A stretch of 64,000 bases of DNA from an uncultured Bacteroidales bacterium (GTDB lineage: Bacteria > Bacteroidota > Bacteroidia > Bacteroidales > Bacteroidaceae): assembly GCA_902796835.1 (NCBI GenBank), contig CADBQP010000037.1, forward strand, positions 89,827-153,826. The letters are read 5' to 3'. A program made the translations under genes and the position numbers. Below the pieces are notes generated by a model, which worked only from the letters and a program-made list of their open reading frames with translations, did not search any database and had not been told where the DNA came from. Shown here piece by piece: positions 54,578 to 63,918 of the stretch (positions are counted from its first letter, which is position 1; each line of letters starts with the position of its first letter).

Positions 54578-56776
54578 CTACCACTGGTCGAACAGATGGA
54601 GGTCTATCTTCACTCCGAAGCCCACGCCGCCGAAGTTGTAGAGACTGGTGAACAAGCCTATGTCGAACATGTGGGTTGAGAGGCCATATCCGAGCTCGGT
54701 ATAGCACGACAGTCGCTCCACATTGAGCAGGTTGACATAGAGTCGCTCGCGCTGCACATAGCGCGAAGTGAGCCCCAGGCGCGAAAGAAAGAGCAAAGGG
54801 CTCTCATAGGCGGCCATGGCCCTCAGATAGTGGCGCGACTCATTATACCAATAGGAAGAGAGCAACTGAAACTGGCCCGACATATCGTCGTCCCAGTTGG
54901 AGGGCATGTTGTTGTCGCTAAAGTTTTCGTAGTCGCGAAAGTAGGTGCCCTTGGTGTTGGTATACCATCCAGCGCCCGCCCTGAGCAATATGGCACGCAG
55001 GGCATAGAGATTGAAACGCTTCATGACGTCGAACTCAAAGCGCTCATAGCTCTGATTGAACACGCCTGTCTTGATGCCGCATTCGTAGTCTACCGAAAAA
55101 GTGGGATAGCTGGAACCCACGGGAACGACGCTTCCTTCGTCGCGATAGAAGAGAAGGGCCGGAGTCCATTCGGCATGAAAGCGCGGCGCCAGGCTGCGAA
55201 ACCGCCGCGTGAGTCCGCTCTGGCTGGCTGCCTCGTTCCATCCCACCAGGCTGCGCATGTCGGAATGCAGGCCCACCCTCACATCGAGGCCCGGCACAAT
55301 GGAAAAGGCCGCCTCAAGGCGGGCATAGAGATTGTGGTAGTAGTTGAAATTGAACTGGTCGAATAAATGGAGCAGCGAGTCGTATTGGGTGATGCCTTCG
55401 AGGCGCTGGCGGGCCAGGTCGGCCTGTCCGGAATCGTAGGTGCGGTTGGCGTTGCCCACCTCGAGGCTCAGCCGCAGATTGTTGCGCGGATTGAGCAAAA
55501 GCTCCAGCGGAAACTTCCAAAAAACCTCGCGCAGCTTGAAATTATAGGCCAGCCGGGGCCTCATCCTCAACGTTTTGCCGCCACGATATTTGGCATCGAC
55601 CCACAGCTTCGTGCTGAGCGAAAACCCTTTTGAGTGGCTCCACTGCACCATTGAGGGCGTCAATATGGGCGGCACCTTGATGCGGCTATCTCCGCCCAGG
55701 TTCCAACGATGGCTGTCGAGGAACAGGTTTTCGAGCGAAACCACTCGCCTCTGATTCTGGCTTTCGGCGGAAGATTGGCCGAGCTCCAGCGAATCGGCCT
55801 GCGCATAGAGTTCGGCCTCGCGCGCAGTCAGGGCAATGGGACGCGAGCGGTCAAAAAAGGAGCGGCCCTTGAGAACTTTTGCAGTGTCGAGACGCAATTC
55901 ATAGTCGCGCGTCACATCGCGCGGCGCAAGGTTGTGAGCCTTATCCTCCTTGGAAACGTCGGCCGTGTCGAGGCGTGGCTCATACAATTTGGCATAATAG
56001 TTGGAACTCAGCCTGTTGCCCATCAGATTAATGTGGGTGCGAAACACCACTTCGTCGGGATAGAGGCTTGCCACTCCTTCGGCGCCCATCGTACCGCTGA
56101 GGTTCATGTGCATGTCGTCGTAGTAGAAACTGAAATCGAATTGCCCCACCCTTCCAGTGGCCTCATCGATGCTAAAAGTGCCGCGCACCATTTGTGCCGT
56201 GCCATACTTTGGCGCCACCTTGAGCGTAACCACTGCAGACTCGTCACTCTTCTGCCTTGAAACAAGCCGATAGGAATAATAGCGTCGGTTTCGGCGGTTC
56301 AGTGGTGAGAGCACGTGGTCGGCAAAGAGCACAGGGCTATAGAGCGAAAGAGCAAGCCGCTTCATGAGCCTGGATGTAGGAATCTCGTAGTGGCTCTGAG
56401 TGGTATAAAAGGCGTTGAAGCGCGAATCGATGTAGCCCGACGGATGGATGCGGTTCGTCAGGTCGATTTCTGCAACCGAGTGGCTGCCTCCCTTGGGCAA
56501 ATCTGAGAGACGCGGCACGTAGCGAATCCAAAAACTGTGGCGCTCGCCCTCTTCGTGCACACGCACATAGGTTCTCACACACACGCTACCCTCGGGCAGC
56601 GACAGCCGCTCCTTATAAGAATATACGCGCTCGAGAATTTCGTCGAGGCCTGCCGTCTGAGCCTCGGCACACACCATCCACCCGCCTCCCCACAAAAGGG
56701 CGCAAACGGCCGGCAGCCACCGCCATAAGCGGCGCGAGCGGGCAAAGCGGGAAACATGGAATGAAAGCACGGGCAT
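54578..56776 (-). CDS. DUF5686 family outer-membrane protein
   Basis: A 732-residue protein with an N-terminal signal (about residues 15-40), a family-typical region (HYEIPTSRLMKRLALSLYSPVLFADHVLSP) and a long beta-strand-rich part that ends in GVGFGVKIDLHLFDQW, consistent with an outer-membrane barrel. Family members often carry an N-terminal carboxypeptidase-D regulatory-like domain; here the chain starts directly with SVCVRTYVRVHEEGERHSFW, so that domain seems missing. The longer frame starts at TTG 56803; ATG 56776 is preferred. It lies 27 bases after relA. Confidence 0.8.
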   Translation of the reverse strand: MPVLSFHVSRFARSRRLWRWLPAVCALLWGGGWMVCAEAQTAGLDEILERVYSYKERLSLPEGSVCVRTYVRVHEEGERHSFWIRYVPRLSDLPKGGSHSVAEIDLTNRIHPSGYIDSRFNAFYTTQSHYEIPTSRLMKRLALSLYSPVLFADHVLSPLNRRNRRYYSYRLVSRQKSDESAVVTLKVAPKYGTAQMVRGTFSIDEATGRVGQFDFSFYYDDMHMNLSGTMGAEGVASLYPDEVVFRTHINLMGNRLSSNYYAKLYEPRLDTADVSKEDKAHNLAPRDVTRDYELRLDTAKVLKGRSFFDRSRPIALTAREAELYAQADSLELGQSSAESQNQRRVVSLENLFLDSHRWNLGGDSRIKVPPILTPSMVQWSHSKGFSLSTKLWVDAKYRGGKTLRMRPRLAYNFKLREVFWKFPLELLLNPRNNLRLSLEVGNANRTYDSGQADLARQRLEGITQYDSLLHLFDQFNFNYYHNLYARLEAAFSIVPGLDVRVGLHSDMRSLVGWNEAASQSGLTRRFRSLAPRFHAEWTPALLFYRDEGSVVPVGSSYPTFSVDYECGIKTGVFNQSYERFEFDVMKRFNLYALRAILLRAGAGWYTNTKGTYFRDYENFSDNNMPSNWDDDMSGQFQLLSSYWYNESRHYLRAMAAYESPLLFLSRLGLTSRYVQRERLYVNLLNVERLSCYTELGYGLSTHMFDIGLFTSLYNFGGVGFGVKIDLHLFDQW

Positions 56777-56803
56777 AGGTGAGAAACGAAAATTGAAGAA
56801 CAA

Positions 56804-59005
56804 TTATGCACGCGACACACTCTTAACGCCACGCACAGTGTTGAGTTTCTTAATGAGGGCATTGAGCACATCAGTGCTATCGACCATCACCGTGAGTATG
56901 CCAAAAAAGAGCCCGTTGTCGCTGTCGATGCTGATGCTTCGGAGCATAATTTTTTCTTCCTTCGAAATGATGCTCGTAATGTTGTTCACAATGCCCAGGT
57001 CATCGTGGCCCACCACACGCAGGGTGATGGGATATTTTCCGCTCCCTTTTCCGGCCCATCGGGCATTCACGATGCGATATCCAAAGCGCTCGCGCATGCT
57101 CTTGGCATTTGGGCAATTTTTTCGGTGGATTTTGATGCCGCCACTCACACTGACGAATCCGAACACCTCGTCGCCATAGACGGGATTGCAGCAGCGCGCC
57201 ATCTGGAAATCGAGGCCACGCAGGTTGCGGTCGATCACCAACACGTCGTTTTCGCCGCCGCGTCGCTCGGGCGAGAGCTTTTCAAAAACAAACTCTTCGG
57301 CACTGCGCACGTTGGATGCCTCTTGCGGAGCATTCTCCTGACTGGCCATGCTCATATAAGTGTCGATGACGGCCGACATGTCGAGCGCTCCCGAGGCCAC
57401 ATCCTTGAAGAAGTCGTTCACCTCTTTGTAGCCCATTTTTCGGATAACGTGGTTCACGGTGGTTTCGTCCCACTCCAGTTTGCGGTTCTTCAGCCTGCGC
57501 TCCATCAGTTCGCGCCCCATCACCGATTCGCGCGCCTGGAGTTCTTTCACCGCCGACCGAATTTTGTCGCGCGCATGACTGCTCACCACTATTTGCTGCC
57601 ACTCGGCCTTCGGAGTCTGCGAGTTCGACGTGACAACCTCGACCGTCTCGCCGCTATTGAGCGTTTGGCGCAGTGGAACGTTGCGGCCGTTGATGCGCGC
57701 TCCCACGCAGCGGTTGCCAACGGCCGAATGAATGTGATAGGCAAAGTCCAGCACCGTGGCGCCGGCAGGGAGGCGAAAAAGGTCGCCCTTGGGAGTAAAC
57801 ACATACACGTTTTTCTCCTTTACGCTCGCCGAGAGGCTGTTTTTCAGTTGCGTTTCGTCGCCCGTTTCGAGCGCGCCTCGAATGTTGGCAAGCCATGCGT
57901 CGATGCCCCCGGCGCTTTGCTTCACACCTTTGTAGCGCCAGTGGGCCGCCAGTCCGTGTTCCGCTATCTCGTCCATGCGCGCGGTGCGAATCTGCACCTC
58001 CACCCATTTGTCCTCGGGCCCCTTCACGGTGATGTGAAGGCTCTCGTAGCCATTGCTCTTGGGCGCGCTGAGCCAGTCGCGCATGCGTTTCTCGTTGGCC
58101 TCGTAGCGGTCGGTTATCAGGCTGAACACTTTCCAGCAATCGTCGAGCTCCTTCTTTGGTGGACTGTCGAGGATGATTCTGATGGCAAAGAGATCGTAAA
58201 CTCCCTCGAAGGCGCAGTTTTGCTTCTTCATCTTTTGCCAGATAGAATGTATGCTCTTGGTGCGCCCCTTCATGGTGTAGTGCAAATGCTCTGCGTCGAG
58301 CAGTTCGCGTATGGGCGCGGTGAAACGCTCTATGTAGGCATCGCGCGACTTCTTGGTGGCGCTGAGTTTTTCCTTGATGTGATAGTAGGCATCGTGCTCA
58401 AGGTATTTGAGCGAAAGGTCTTCGAGCTCGCTCTTCATGGTGTAGAGACCGAGCTTGTGGGAGAGCGGGGCATAGAGATAGGCTGCCTCGTAGGAAAGAT
58501 GGCGCTGACCCTCCGTGTTTGGGGTGTCCTTTATCTTTCGCATGCGGTTCACGCAGTCGGCCACCTTGAGCAGGAGCACACGCATGTCGCCGGCCTGCGA
58601 CACAAGCAGGTTGCGAAAGTTGTCAGTGCGTATGACTTCGTTGCGCGTGTCGAGTGCATCGATGCGTGCGAAGGCGTCGACATAGTTTCCCACCTCGTCG
58701 CCAAAAATGCGATGAATGCGGGCTGCGGCTTCGGCCGTGGGAGTGAGGCTATGCAAGAGGAAGGCCGTCATGGCCTTACCGCTCAGGCCTATTTCCTGCG
58801 AGGCCAGCAGTATGGCTTCGAGCGAGGTGTTGATTTTGTTGAGCCCGAACTCATCGTAGGGGTTCACATCCTGCTTCAGCGCATCGGCGAGATAGGCCCG
58901 TGCCCGCTGAGCGGCAATCATAGAGGGCCGCAGCGAGTCGTTGCGATAGAGGCGACGCAGCAGAGAGCGTAGCTCTGCAGTTTCGGAAGGAGAGAACTTT
59001 ATCAT
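56804..59005 (-). CDS. relA: RelA/SpoT-family (p)ppGpp synthetase with degenerate hydrolase domain
   Basis: A 733-residue long RSH protein. The hydrolase-like domain (about residues 30-190) has lost its metal site: the expected LLHDxxED reads LLHSLTPT (His85-Ser86), and the ADRxHNMR motif reads ADCVNRMR (150-157). The synthetase domain is intact (GRTKSIHSIWQKM, YDLFAIRIIL, SNGYESLHITVKG, VEVQIRTARMDEIAEHGLAAHW). A TGS domain (about 395-455) and a C-terminal ACT domain (about 655-733) follow. It is therefore predicted to be a synthetase only, needing a separate hydrolase elsewhere. It lies 22 bases after nudC. Confidence 0.9.
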   Translation of the reverse strand: MIKFSPSETAELRSLLRRLYRNDSLRPSMIAAQRARAYLADALKQDVNPYDEFGLNKINTSLEAILLASQEIGLSGKAMTAFLLHSLTPTAEAAARIHRIFGDEVGNYVDAFARIDALDTRNEVIRTDNFRNLLVSQAGDMRVLLLKVADCVNRMRKIKDTPNTEGQRHLSYEAAYLYAPLSHKLGLYTMKSELEDLSLKYLEHDAYYHIKEKLSATKKSRDAYIERFTAPIRELLDAEHLHYTMKGRTKSIHSIWQKMKKQNCAFEGVYDLFAIRIILDSPPKKELDDCWKVFSLITDRYEANEKRMRDWLSAPKSNGYESLHITVKGPEDKWVEVQIRTARMDEIAEHGLAAHWRYKGVKQSAGGIDAWLANIRGALETGDETQLKNSLSASVKEKNVYVFTPKGDLFRLPAGATVLDFAYHIHSAVGNRCVGARINGRNVPLRQTLNSGETVEVVTSNSQTPKAEWQQIVVSSHARDKIRSAVKELQARESVMGRELMERRLKNRKLEWDETTVNHVIRKMGYKEVNDFFKDVASGALDMSAVIDTYMSMASQENAPQEASNVRSAEEFVFEKLSPERRGGENDVLVIDRNLRGLDFQMARCCNPVYGDEVFGFVSVSGGIKIHRKNCPNAKSMRERFGYRIVNARWAGKGSGKYPITLRVVGHDDLGIVNNITSIISKEEKIMLRSISIDSDNGLFFGILTVMVDSTDVLNALIKKLNTVRGVKSVSRA

Positions 59006-59027
59006 CTTACAAGTAGATTTCTGTTGC

Positions 59028-59801
59028 CTATTGCTGTTGTGGTTTTTTCGCTGTGCCCGATGTGAGGAGCCAATGGTCGATGAGCATGCGTGCCATGCTC
59101 ATGGGGCCTGGTATCTCGGGCAGTTTATCGCGGCGAAACCAGCCTCCGGCGCGCAGCTCCGAGGCTTGCAGATTGAGGGTGCCGCCGGCATATTTTGCCG
59201 TGAAGCCCACCATCAGGCCGCTCGGGTATGGCCAGGGCTGGCTGCCAAAGTAGCGGATTTCGGAAATGGCGAGCCCCGTTTCTTCCTGCACCTCGCGCGC
59301 CACACACTCTTCGAGCGATTCGCCCGTCTCCACGAAACCGGCCACCAAACCCATGTAGTTGCCGCGGAAGTTGTGGCTCTGAACGAGCAGGATTTCGTCA
59401 CCCCGCGTCACAGCCACAATGATGGCAATGGAGAGCGACGGCCAAAATTCCTTGGCGCACTTGGGGCAGCGCTTCGATATGTCGGTATCGGCCACAAGCG
59501 GTGTGCCACATGCGCTGCAGTATTTTGTGTGAGCTCCCCAGTAGAGCAGTTCCTCGGCCTTGCCCGCCATGCGGTAGTCGGCCTGCGAGAGCACATAATA
59601 GCTCTGGCGCAGGGGCACGGCCCTGAAGTCTTCGCCCTCGGGCACACGCTCTGTGAGCACTGCCATGCACGCTTCGCCGTCAATGCTGGGCAGGGGCTGG
59701 GTGAGAAGCGGCCCTTCAAGGCCGGCGGGCGGGGCGCTACCGGTAGGAATGGCATTGTCGCGAAGCAGAATGTGGCCGTTGCAAAAAATATACCAACGCA
59801 T
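59028..59801 (-). CDS. nudC: NADH pyrophosphatase (NudC-type Nudix hydrolase)
   Basis: A 257-residue protein that cleaves NAD(H) and can decap NAD-capped RNA in relatives. The four-cysteine zinc ribbon CSACGTPLVADTDISKRCPKC lies near residue 95. The Nudix box GFVETGESLEECVAREVQEETGL is complete, and the NudC-specific SQPWPYPSGLM follows. It starts right after the terminator of the mutase gene and leads the run nudC-relA-DUF5686. Confidence 0.93.
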   Translation of the reverse strand: MRWYIFCNGHILLRDNAIPTGSAPPAGLEGPLLTQPLPSIDGEACMAVLTERVPEGEDFRAVPLRQSYYVLSQADYRMAGKAEELLYWGAHTKYCSACGTPLVADTDISKRCPKCAKEFWPSLSIAIIVAVTRGDEILLVQSHNFRGNYMGLVAGFVETGESLEECVAREVQEETGLAISEIRYFGSQPWPYPSGLMVGFTAKYAGGTLNLQASELRAGGWFRRDKLPEIPGPMSMARMLIDHWLLTSGTAKKPQQQ

Positions 59802-59814
59802 CGCTGAAAAAGAT

Positions 59815-59860
59815 TCCCCCTGCGGCCACCCTCCGGGCAGAGTGTGGCCAGCAAGGGGGA
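59815..59860 (-). terminator. Terminator after the phosphohexomutase gene
   Basis: GC-rich stem with bulges: 59815-59829 (TCCCCCTGCGGCCAC on the plus strand) against 59843-59860. On the minus strand it is followed by AATCTTTTTC, a usable T tract. Confidence 0.65.
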
Positions 59861-59873
59861 TGTTTTCGTTTTT

Positions 59874-61622
59874 TTATATGCCGAGCGAAGCCTGCACGGC
59901 AGCCACCTTCTGCTGGGCGGCGGCCATGGCATTTTCGTAGTCGGCGGCTGTGGCCATGGGGGCCTGCACTTCGATGTAGAACTTAATCTTGGGCTCCGTG
60001 CCGCTGGGACGCACGCTCACCTTGGTGCCGTCGGCGGTGTACCACTGCAGCACGTTGCTCTTGGCAGGCATGTCCAAGTTTTCGGTCTTACCCTCGGCAT
60101 CGGTCACGGTCAGGGCCTGATAGTCCTTGGTGCACACCACGGGGCTGCCACCGAGCTCCTTGGGAGCCTTGACGCCGCGGAAGTCGGCCATCATCTGCTT
60201 AATCTCGTCGGCACCCGTCTTTCCGGGGCGCACCACGTTGATGGTGTGATTATAGGCAAAGCCATATTCCAGATAAATGTCGATGAGCAGGTCGTAGAGT
60301 GTCTTGCCGTTGTCCTTGGCCCAGGCGGCGATTTCGCAAATGAGGCAGATGCTGGCAGGACTGTCCTTGTCGCGCACCTTGTCGAAGGGCAGGAAGCCAA
60401 AACTCTCCTCTCCGCCTCCAATATATTTCTTCACGCCCTCGTTTTCGCGGATGAGAGCCGCAATCCACTTGAAGCCCGTGTAGCAATCCATGAGCTCCAC
60501 TTTATTCTTGTCGGCAATGCACTTAATGAGTTCGGTGGTGACAATCGTCTTGACCAGGAACTCATTGCCCTTGAGCTGACCGAGTTTCTTCTTGTTGGCA
60601 ATGATATACCAGGCGAACATCATGCACGTCTGGTTGCCGTTGAGAATTTCCCACTCGCCCTTGGCGTTGCGACACACAATGGCCAGGCGGTCAGCGTCGG
60701 GGTCGCTGGCAATGACAAGGTCGGCATTGAGCTTTGAGCCGAGCTTCATGCCCAGCGTCATGGCCTCGGAGTTTTCGGGATTCGGGCTCACCACAGTGGG
60801 GAAGTTGCCGTCGATCACCATTTGCTCGGGCACCACGTGAATGTTCTGGAAGCCCCAGCTGCGCAGGGCCTCGGGAATGATGACGCGACCCGTGCCATGA
60901 AGCGGCGTATAGACAATGTTGAGGTCTTTCTGGCGGTTGATGACATCTTGGTCAACCATAGCCTCTTTCACTGCCTGGAGATAATCCCAGTCCATTTCGC
61001 CGCCGATTATTTGGATGAGGTCAGGATTTCCGGTCCACTTGACGTCTTCCATCTTCACCTTGTTCACCTCGTCGATGATGCCAGTGTCGTGTGGGCTCAA
61101 CACTTGAGCGCCGTCGTCCCAGTAGGCCTTATAGCCGTTATACTCCTTCGGGTTGTGCGAGGCCGTCACGTTCACACCGGCCTGGGCATGCAGGTGGCGT
61201 ATGGCAAACGAAATCTCGGGCGTGGGGCGAAGACTCTCGAAGAGATAGACCTTGATGCCGTTGGCCGAAAAGATGTTGGCCACCGTCTCGGCAAACTCAC
61301 GGCCATGGTTGCGGCAGTCGTGACCCACCACCACGCTCAGGTTGCTGCGGCCCGCAAAGGCCTTCAGTATGTAGTTGGCAAAACCCTGCGTGGCGGCACC
61401 CACAATATATTTGTTCATGCGGTTAGTGCCGGGACCCATGATGCCGCGAAGGCCGCCCGTTCCAAATTCGAGCGTGCGATAGAAGGCATCAACCAGCTCA
61501 GTCTTGTCGTCGTTTTCAAGCATGGCACGCACGGCGGCCTGCGTTTCCTTGTCATAGAGAGGCGACTCGGCCCAAACACGGGCCACGGCCTCACATTGCA
61601 AAATCAAATCTTGGTTTTCCAT
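59874..61622 (-). CDS. Phosphoglucomutase/phosphomannomutase family enzyme
   Basis: A 582-residue alpha-D-phosphohexomutase that moves phosphate between C1 and C6 of glucose or mannose. Visible motifs: GTGGLRGIMGPGTNRMN, the phosphoserine loop TASHNPKEYNGYKAYW, the metal loop DPDADRLAIV, the sugar loop GGEESFGFL and the phosphate loop RPSGTEPKIKFYIEV. Length and pattern fit the large PgcA-like branch. With manC in the window, mannose 1-phosphate supply is possible, but glucose specificity is equally so. Confidence 0.94.
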   Translation of the reverse strand: MENQDLILQCEAVARVWAESPLYDKETQAAVRAMLENDDKTELVDAFYRTLEFGTGGLRGIMGPGTNRMNKYIVGAATQGFANYILKAFAGRSNLSVVVGHDCRNHGREFAETVANIFSANGIKVYLFESLRPTPEISFAIRHLHAQAGVNVTASHNPKEYNGYKAYWDDGAQVLSPHDTGIIDEVNKVKMEDVKWTGNPDLIQIIGGEMDWDYLQAVKEAMVDQDVINRQKDLNIVYTPLHGTGRVIIPEALRSWGFQNIHVVPEQMVIDGNFPTVVSPNPENSEAMTLGMKLGSKLNADLVIASDPDADRLAIVCRNAKGEWEILNGNQTCMMFAWYIIANKKKLGQLKGNEFLVKTIVTTELIKCIADKNKVELMDCYTGFKWIAALIRENEGVKKYIGGGEESFGFLPFDKVRDKDSPASICLICEIAAWAKDNGKTLYDLLIDIYLEYGFAYNHTINVVRPGKTGADEIKQMMADFRGVKAPKELGGSPVVCTKDYQALTVTDAEGKTENLDMPAKSNVLQWYTADGTKVSVRPSGTEPKIKFYIEVQAPMATAADYENAMAAAQQKVAAVQASLGI

Positions 61623-61698
61623 AATCTGATGTTATAATATTAATATGTAGATTTCTTCTCACCGACGGGCCATCGCAACGGACGAACCCAATCAGCCA

Positions 61699-61706
61699 CA
61701 AAAATA
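61699..61706 (-). promoter_or_regulatory. Predicted -7 element for the phosphohexomutase gene
   Basis: Minus strand TATTTTTG, a full consensus match, about 77 bases upstream of the ATG. The -33 box is weak. Confidence 0.4.
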
Positions 61707-61785
61707 GGAAAAAAATGGTGTAGCCGGCAAGCTTTTCGCTAAAAACTGACGGCGCACACACTTTTTAGAGCAACAGGGAACAGAG

Positions 61786-61869
61786 AAACGAGCTCGGAGA
61801 TATTTTAAACCATCGCGGCGAGCGTTGAAACTGTCGCCGCGATGGTTTAAAGAACTGCCGCGACAGTTC
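61786..61869. repeat. Palindromic array (k): four units upstream of the S51/ATP-grasp gene
   Basis: Centres 61796 (B), 61817, 61838 and 61859 (A), exactly 21 bp apart. The last unit runs into the proposed -33 box of the S51/ATP-grasp promoter, so anything that binds the array could affect that promoter directly. Confidence 0.85.
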
Positions 61870-61896
61870 GCGTAATCGCAGATTTTCATATCTTTG
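61867..61896 (+). promoter_or_regulatory. Predicted promoter giving a leaderless S51/ATP-grasp mRNA
   Basis: TTCG (61867-61870) as a weak -33, an 18-base spacer and a perfect -7 TATCTTTG (61889-61896). Bacteroidota transcripts start about 5-8 bases after the -7 box, so the start point falls at or next to the ATG at 61903. Confidence 0.6.
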
Positions 61897-61902
61897 CAGT
61901 CT

Positions 61903-63831
61903 ATGACACTATTTCTGACCGGCAGCCCCACCCGATTTGGGGAGCCAAGCTTCACCGAAGACAACGGCTTTCTGGCCGAAGTGAAGGCCGCACTCGCCCG
62001 CGCCACCGGCCCACGCCGGCTGCCGCGCGTGTTGCTCGTGAGCGCCGCCCCCGACGACAATGCCTACAACGAGTCGGTCGAAACAGGCATGGCCGAATGC
62101 ATACACCGCTCGGGCATCGAAACCGAACGCATCGTCATGCTCCGTCGCGAAAACGCACACAAGGCAGCACTGCTCGTCGAAGAGGCCGACTGGGTGGTGC
62201 TATGCGGAGGCCATGTGCCTACACAAAACAAATTCATACACGACATCCACCTCAGAAGCCTGCTCAACGACTTCAAAGGCGTGGTCATGGGATGCAGCGC
62301 CGGCAGCATGAACTGCGCCGACCGCGTATATTCCCACCCCGAACTCCCCGGCGAAGCCACCGACCCCGCCTACCGCAGATGGCTCACAGGCCTGGGGCTC
62401 ACACACATACAACTGCTGCCCCACCTCGACCAAGTGCGCCACATGAAAGTCGATGGCCTGCGCCTGTTCGAAGACATAGCCTTCGCCGACAGCTGGGGCC
62501 ACAAATTCTATGCCCTGCCCGACGGAGGCTACGTCATAGCCCGCAACGGACGAAGCCAACTGCGAGGCGAGGCCTACGAAGTCGCGAGCGGGCAGATGCG
62601 ACAAATTTCAGAAGAAAACAAATCATATACATTTATGAACCTCATCTTTATCTCTCCCCACTTTCCCCAGCCCTACTGGCACTTTTGCGCTGCCGCAAGG
62701 AGCAACGGCGTGAACGTATTCGGCATTGCCGACACAAACTATGACGACCTTCCGTGGGAACTGCGCCAAAACCTCACGGACTACTACAAGGTGGAACACA
62801 TGGAAGACTACGACGAAATGTATCGCGCCGTAGCCTGGTTTGCTCACAAATACGGCCGAATCGACTGGATTGAGTCGAACAACGAATACTGGCTCGAACA
62901 AGACGCCCGACTGCGCACCGACTTCCACGTAACCACCGGTATTACCGCCGACCGCGTGGCTGCCATTCGCAACAAAAGCGAAATGAAAAAATACTACGCC
63001 AAGGGCGGCATTCCCACGGCGCGCCAAATCAAAACCGCCGAGGGACTCCACAAAGTGAAAGCCTTTGCCCTACTCACGGGCTACCCCATCATAGCCAAAC
63101 CCGACGGCGGCATGGGAGCATCCGACACCACCAAAATCAACAACGACACAGAACTCGAAGCGTGGTTTGACACACATGCCCACAACTACGCCGCATTCGT
63201 GGCCGAAGAGTTCATCACCGGACAACTCGTGAGCTACGACGCCATATTCAACGCACAGGGCGAGCCTATCTTCGAGAACAACTGCATATTCCTCGACCCC
63301 ATCATGGACATCGTGCACCACAACCTCGACATGCGCTACTACATCAACAAAAACGTGCCCGAGGCCCTCGCCGAAATCGGACGGCGCACGGTCAAAGCCT
63401 TCGGCATCACAAGCCGCTTCGTACATCTGGAATTCTTCCAGCTCGACCGCGACCGCGAAGGGCTCGGACGGCGGGGCGACTACGTGGGACTCGAAGTCAA
63501 CATGCGACCGCCCGGAGGCTACACCCCCGACATGATGAACTTTGCCCACTCCACCGACGTCTATCAGATATGGGCCGACATGGTGGCCTACGACGAGCGC
63601 CACAAGCCACAAGACGAACAATACTTCTGCGCCTATGCCGGACGCCGCGACAACGTGGCCTATCAGCACAGCCACGACGAAATCATGCAACGCTATGCCA
63701 ACGAAATCTGCATGCAGCAACGCGTGCCACAAGCCATAGCCGACGACCTCGGAAACACGGCCTACATCGTGAGGCTACAAAGCGAAGACGAAGTAAAAGC
63801 TTTCTTCACCTACGCCACAGCCAGGGCATAG
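61903..63831 (+). CDS. S51 peptidase (PepE-like) fused to ATP-grasp ligase
   Basis: A 642-residue two-domain protein. Residues 1 to about 244 form a peptidase S51/class I amidotransferase-like domain: nucleophile elbow GCSAGSM with Ser132, and LTHIQLLPHLD with likely catalytic His174, as in dipeptidase E and cyanophycinase. At residue 245 a new natural-looking N terminus begins (MNLIFISPHFPQPYWHF), followed by an ATP-grasp ligase: TGYPIIAKPDGGMGASDTTK, FVAEEFITGQLVSYDA and the metal/substrate motif GLEVNMRPPGGYTPDMMN. No stop separates them; the ATG at 62635 might also start a separate ligase. A bond-making and a bond-breaking enzyme in one chain suggests turnover of a peptide or amino-acid conjugate; substrate unknown. 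The frame opens nine bases upstream, inside the -7 box. Confidence 0.85.
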   Translation: MTLFLTGSPTRFGEPSFTEDNGFLAEVKAALARATGPRRLPRVLLVSAAPDDNAYNESVETGMAECIHRSGIETERIVMLRRENAHKAALLVEEADWVVLCGGHVPTQNKFIHDIHLRSLLNDFKGVVMGCSAGSMNCADRVYSHPELPGEATDPAYRRWLTGLGLTHIQLLPHLDQVRHMKVDGLRLFEDIAFADSWGHKFYALPDGGYVIARNGRSQLRGEAYEVASGQMRQISEENKSYTFMNLIFISPHFPQPYWHFCAAARSNGVNVFGIADTNYDDLPWELRQNLTDYYKVEHMEDYDEMYRAVAWFAHKYGRIDWIESNNEYWLEQDARLRTDFHVTTGITADRVAAIRNKSEMKKYYAKGGIPTARQIKTAEGLHKVKAFALLTGYPIIAKPDGGMGASDTTKINNDTELEAWFDTHAHNYAAFVAEEFITGQLVSYDAIFNAQGEPIFENNCIFLDPIMDIVHHNLDMRYYINKNVPEALAEIGRRTVKAFGITSRFVHLEFFQLDRDREGLGRRGDYVGLEVNMRPPGGYTPDMMNFAHSTDVYQIWADMVAYDERHKPQDEQYFCAYAGRRDNVAYQHSHDEIMQRYANEICMQQRVPQAIADDLGNTAYIVRLQSEDEVKAFFTYATARA

Positions 63832-63856
63832 ACAGGCCAACCGCCACGGGCTGTCT

Positions 63857-63918
63857 CACAAAGAAATAAGGAACCACAACAAAAGCAAGTTTTCGTTGTA
63901 GTTCCTTATTTCTTTGTG
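63857..63918 (+). terminator. Very long hairpin after the S51/ATP-grasp gene
   Basis: Bases 63857-63874 pair perfectly with 63901-63918; after one mismatch, ACAAC (63876-63880) pairs with GTTGT (63895-63899), with a further AAAA/TTTT extension. The downstream arm overlaps the last two bases of the tRNA-Arg gene on the other strand. Confidence 0.75.
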
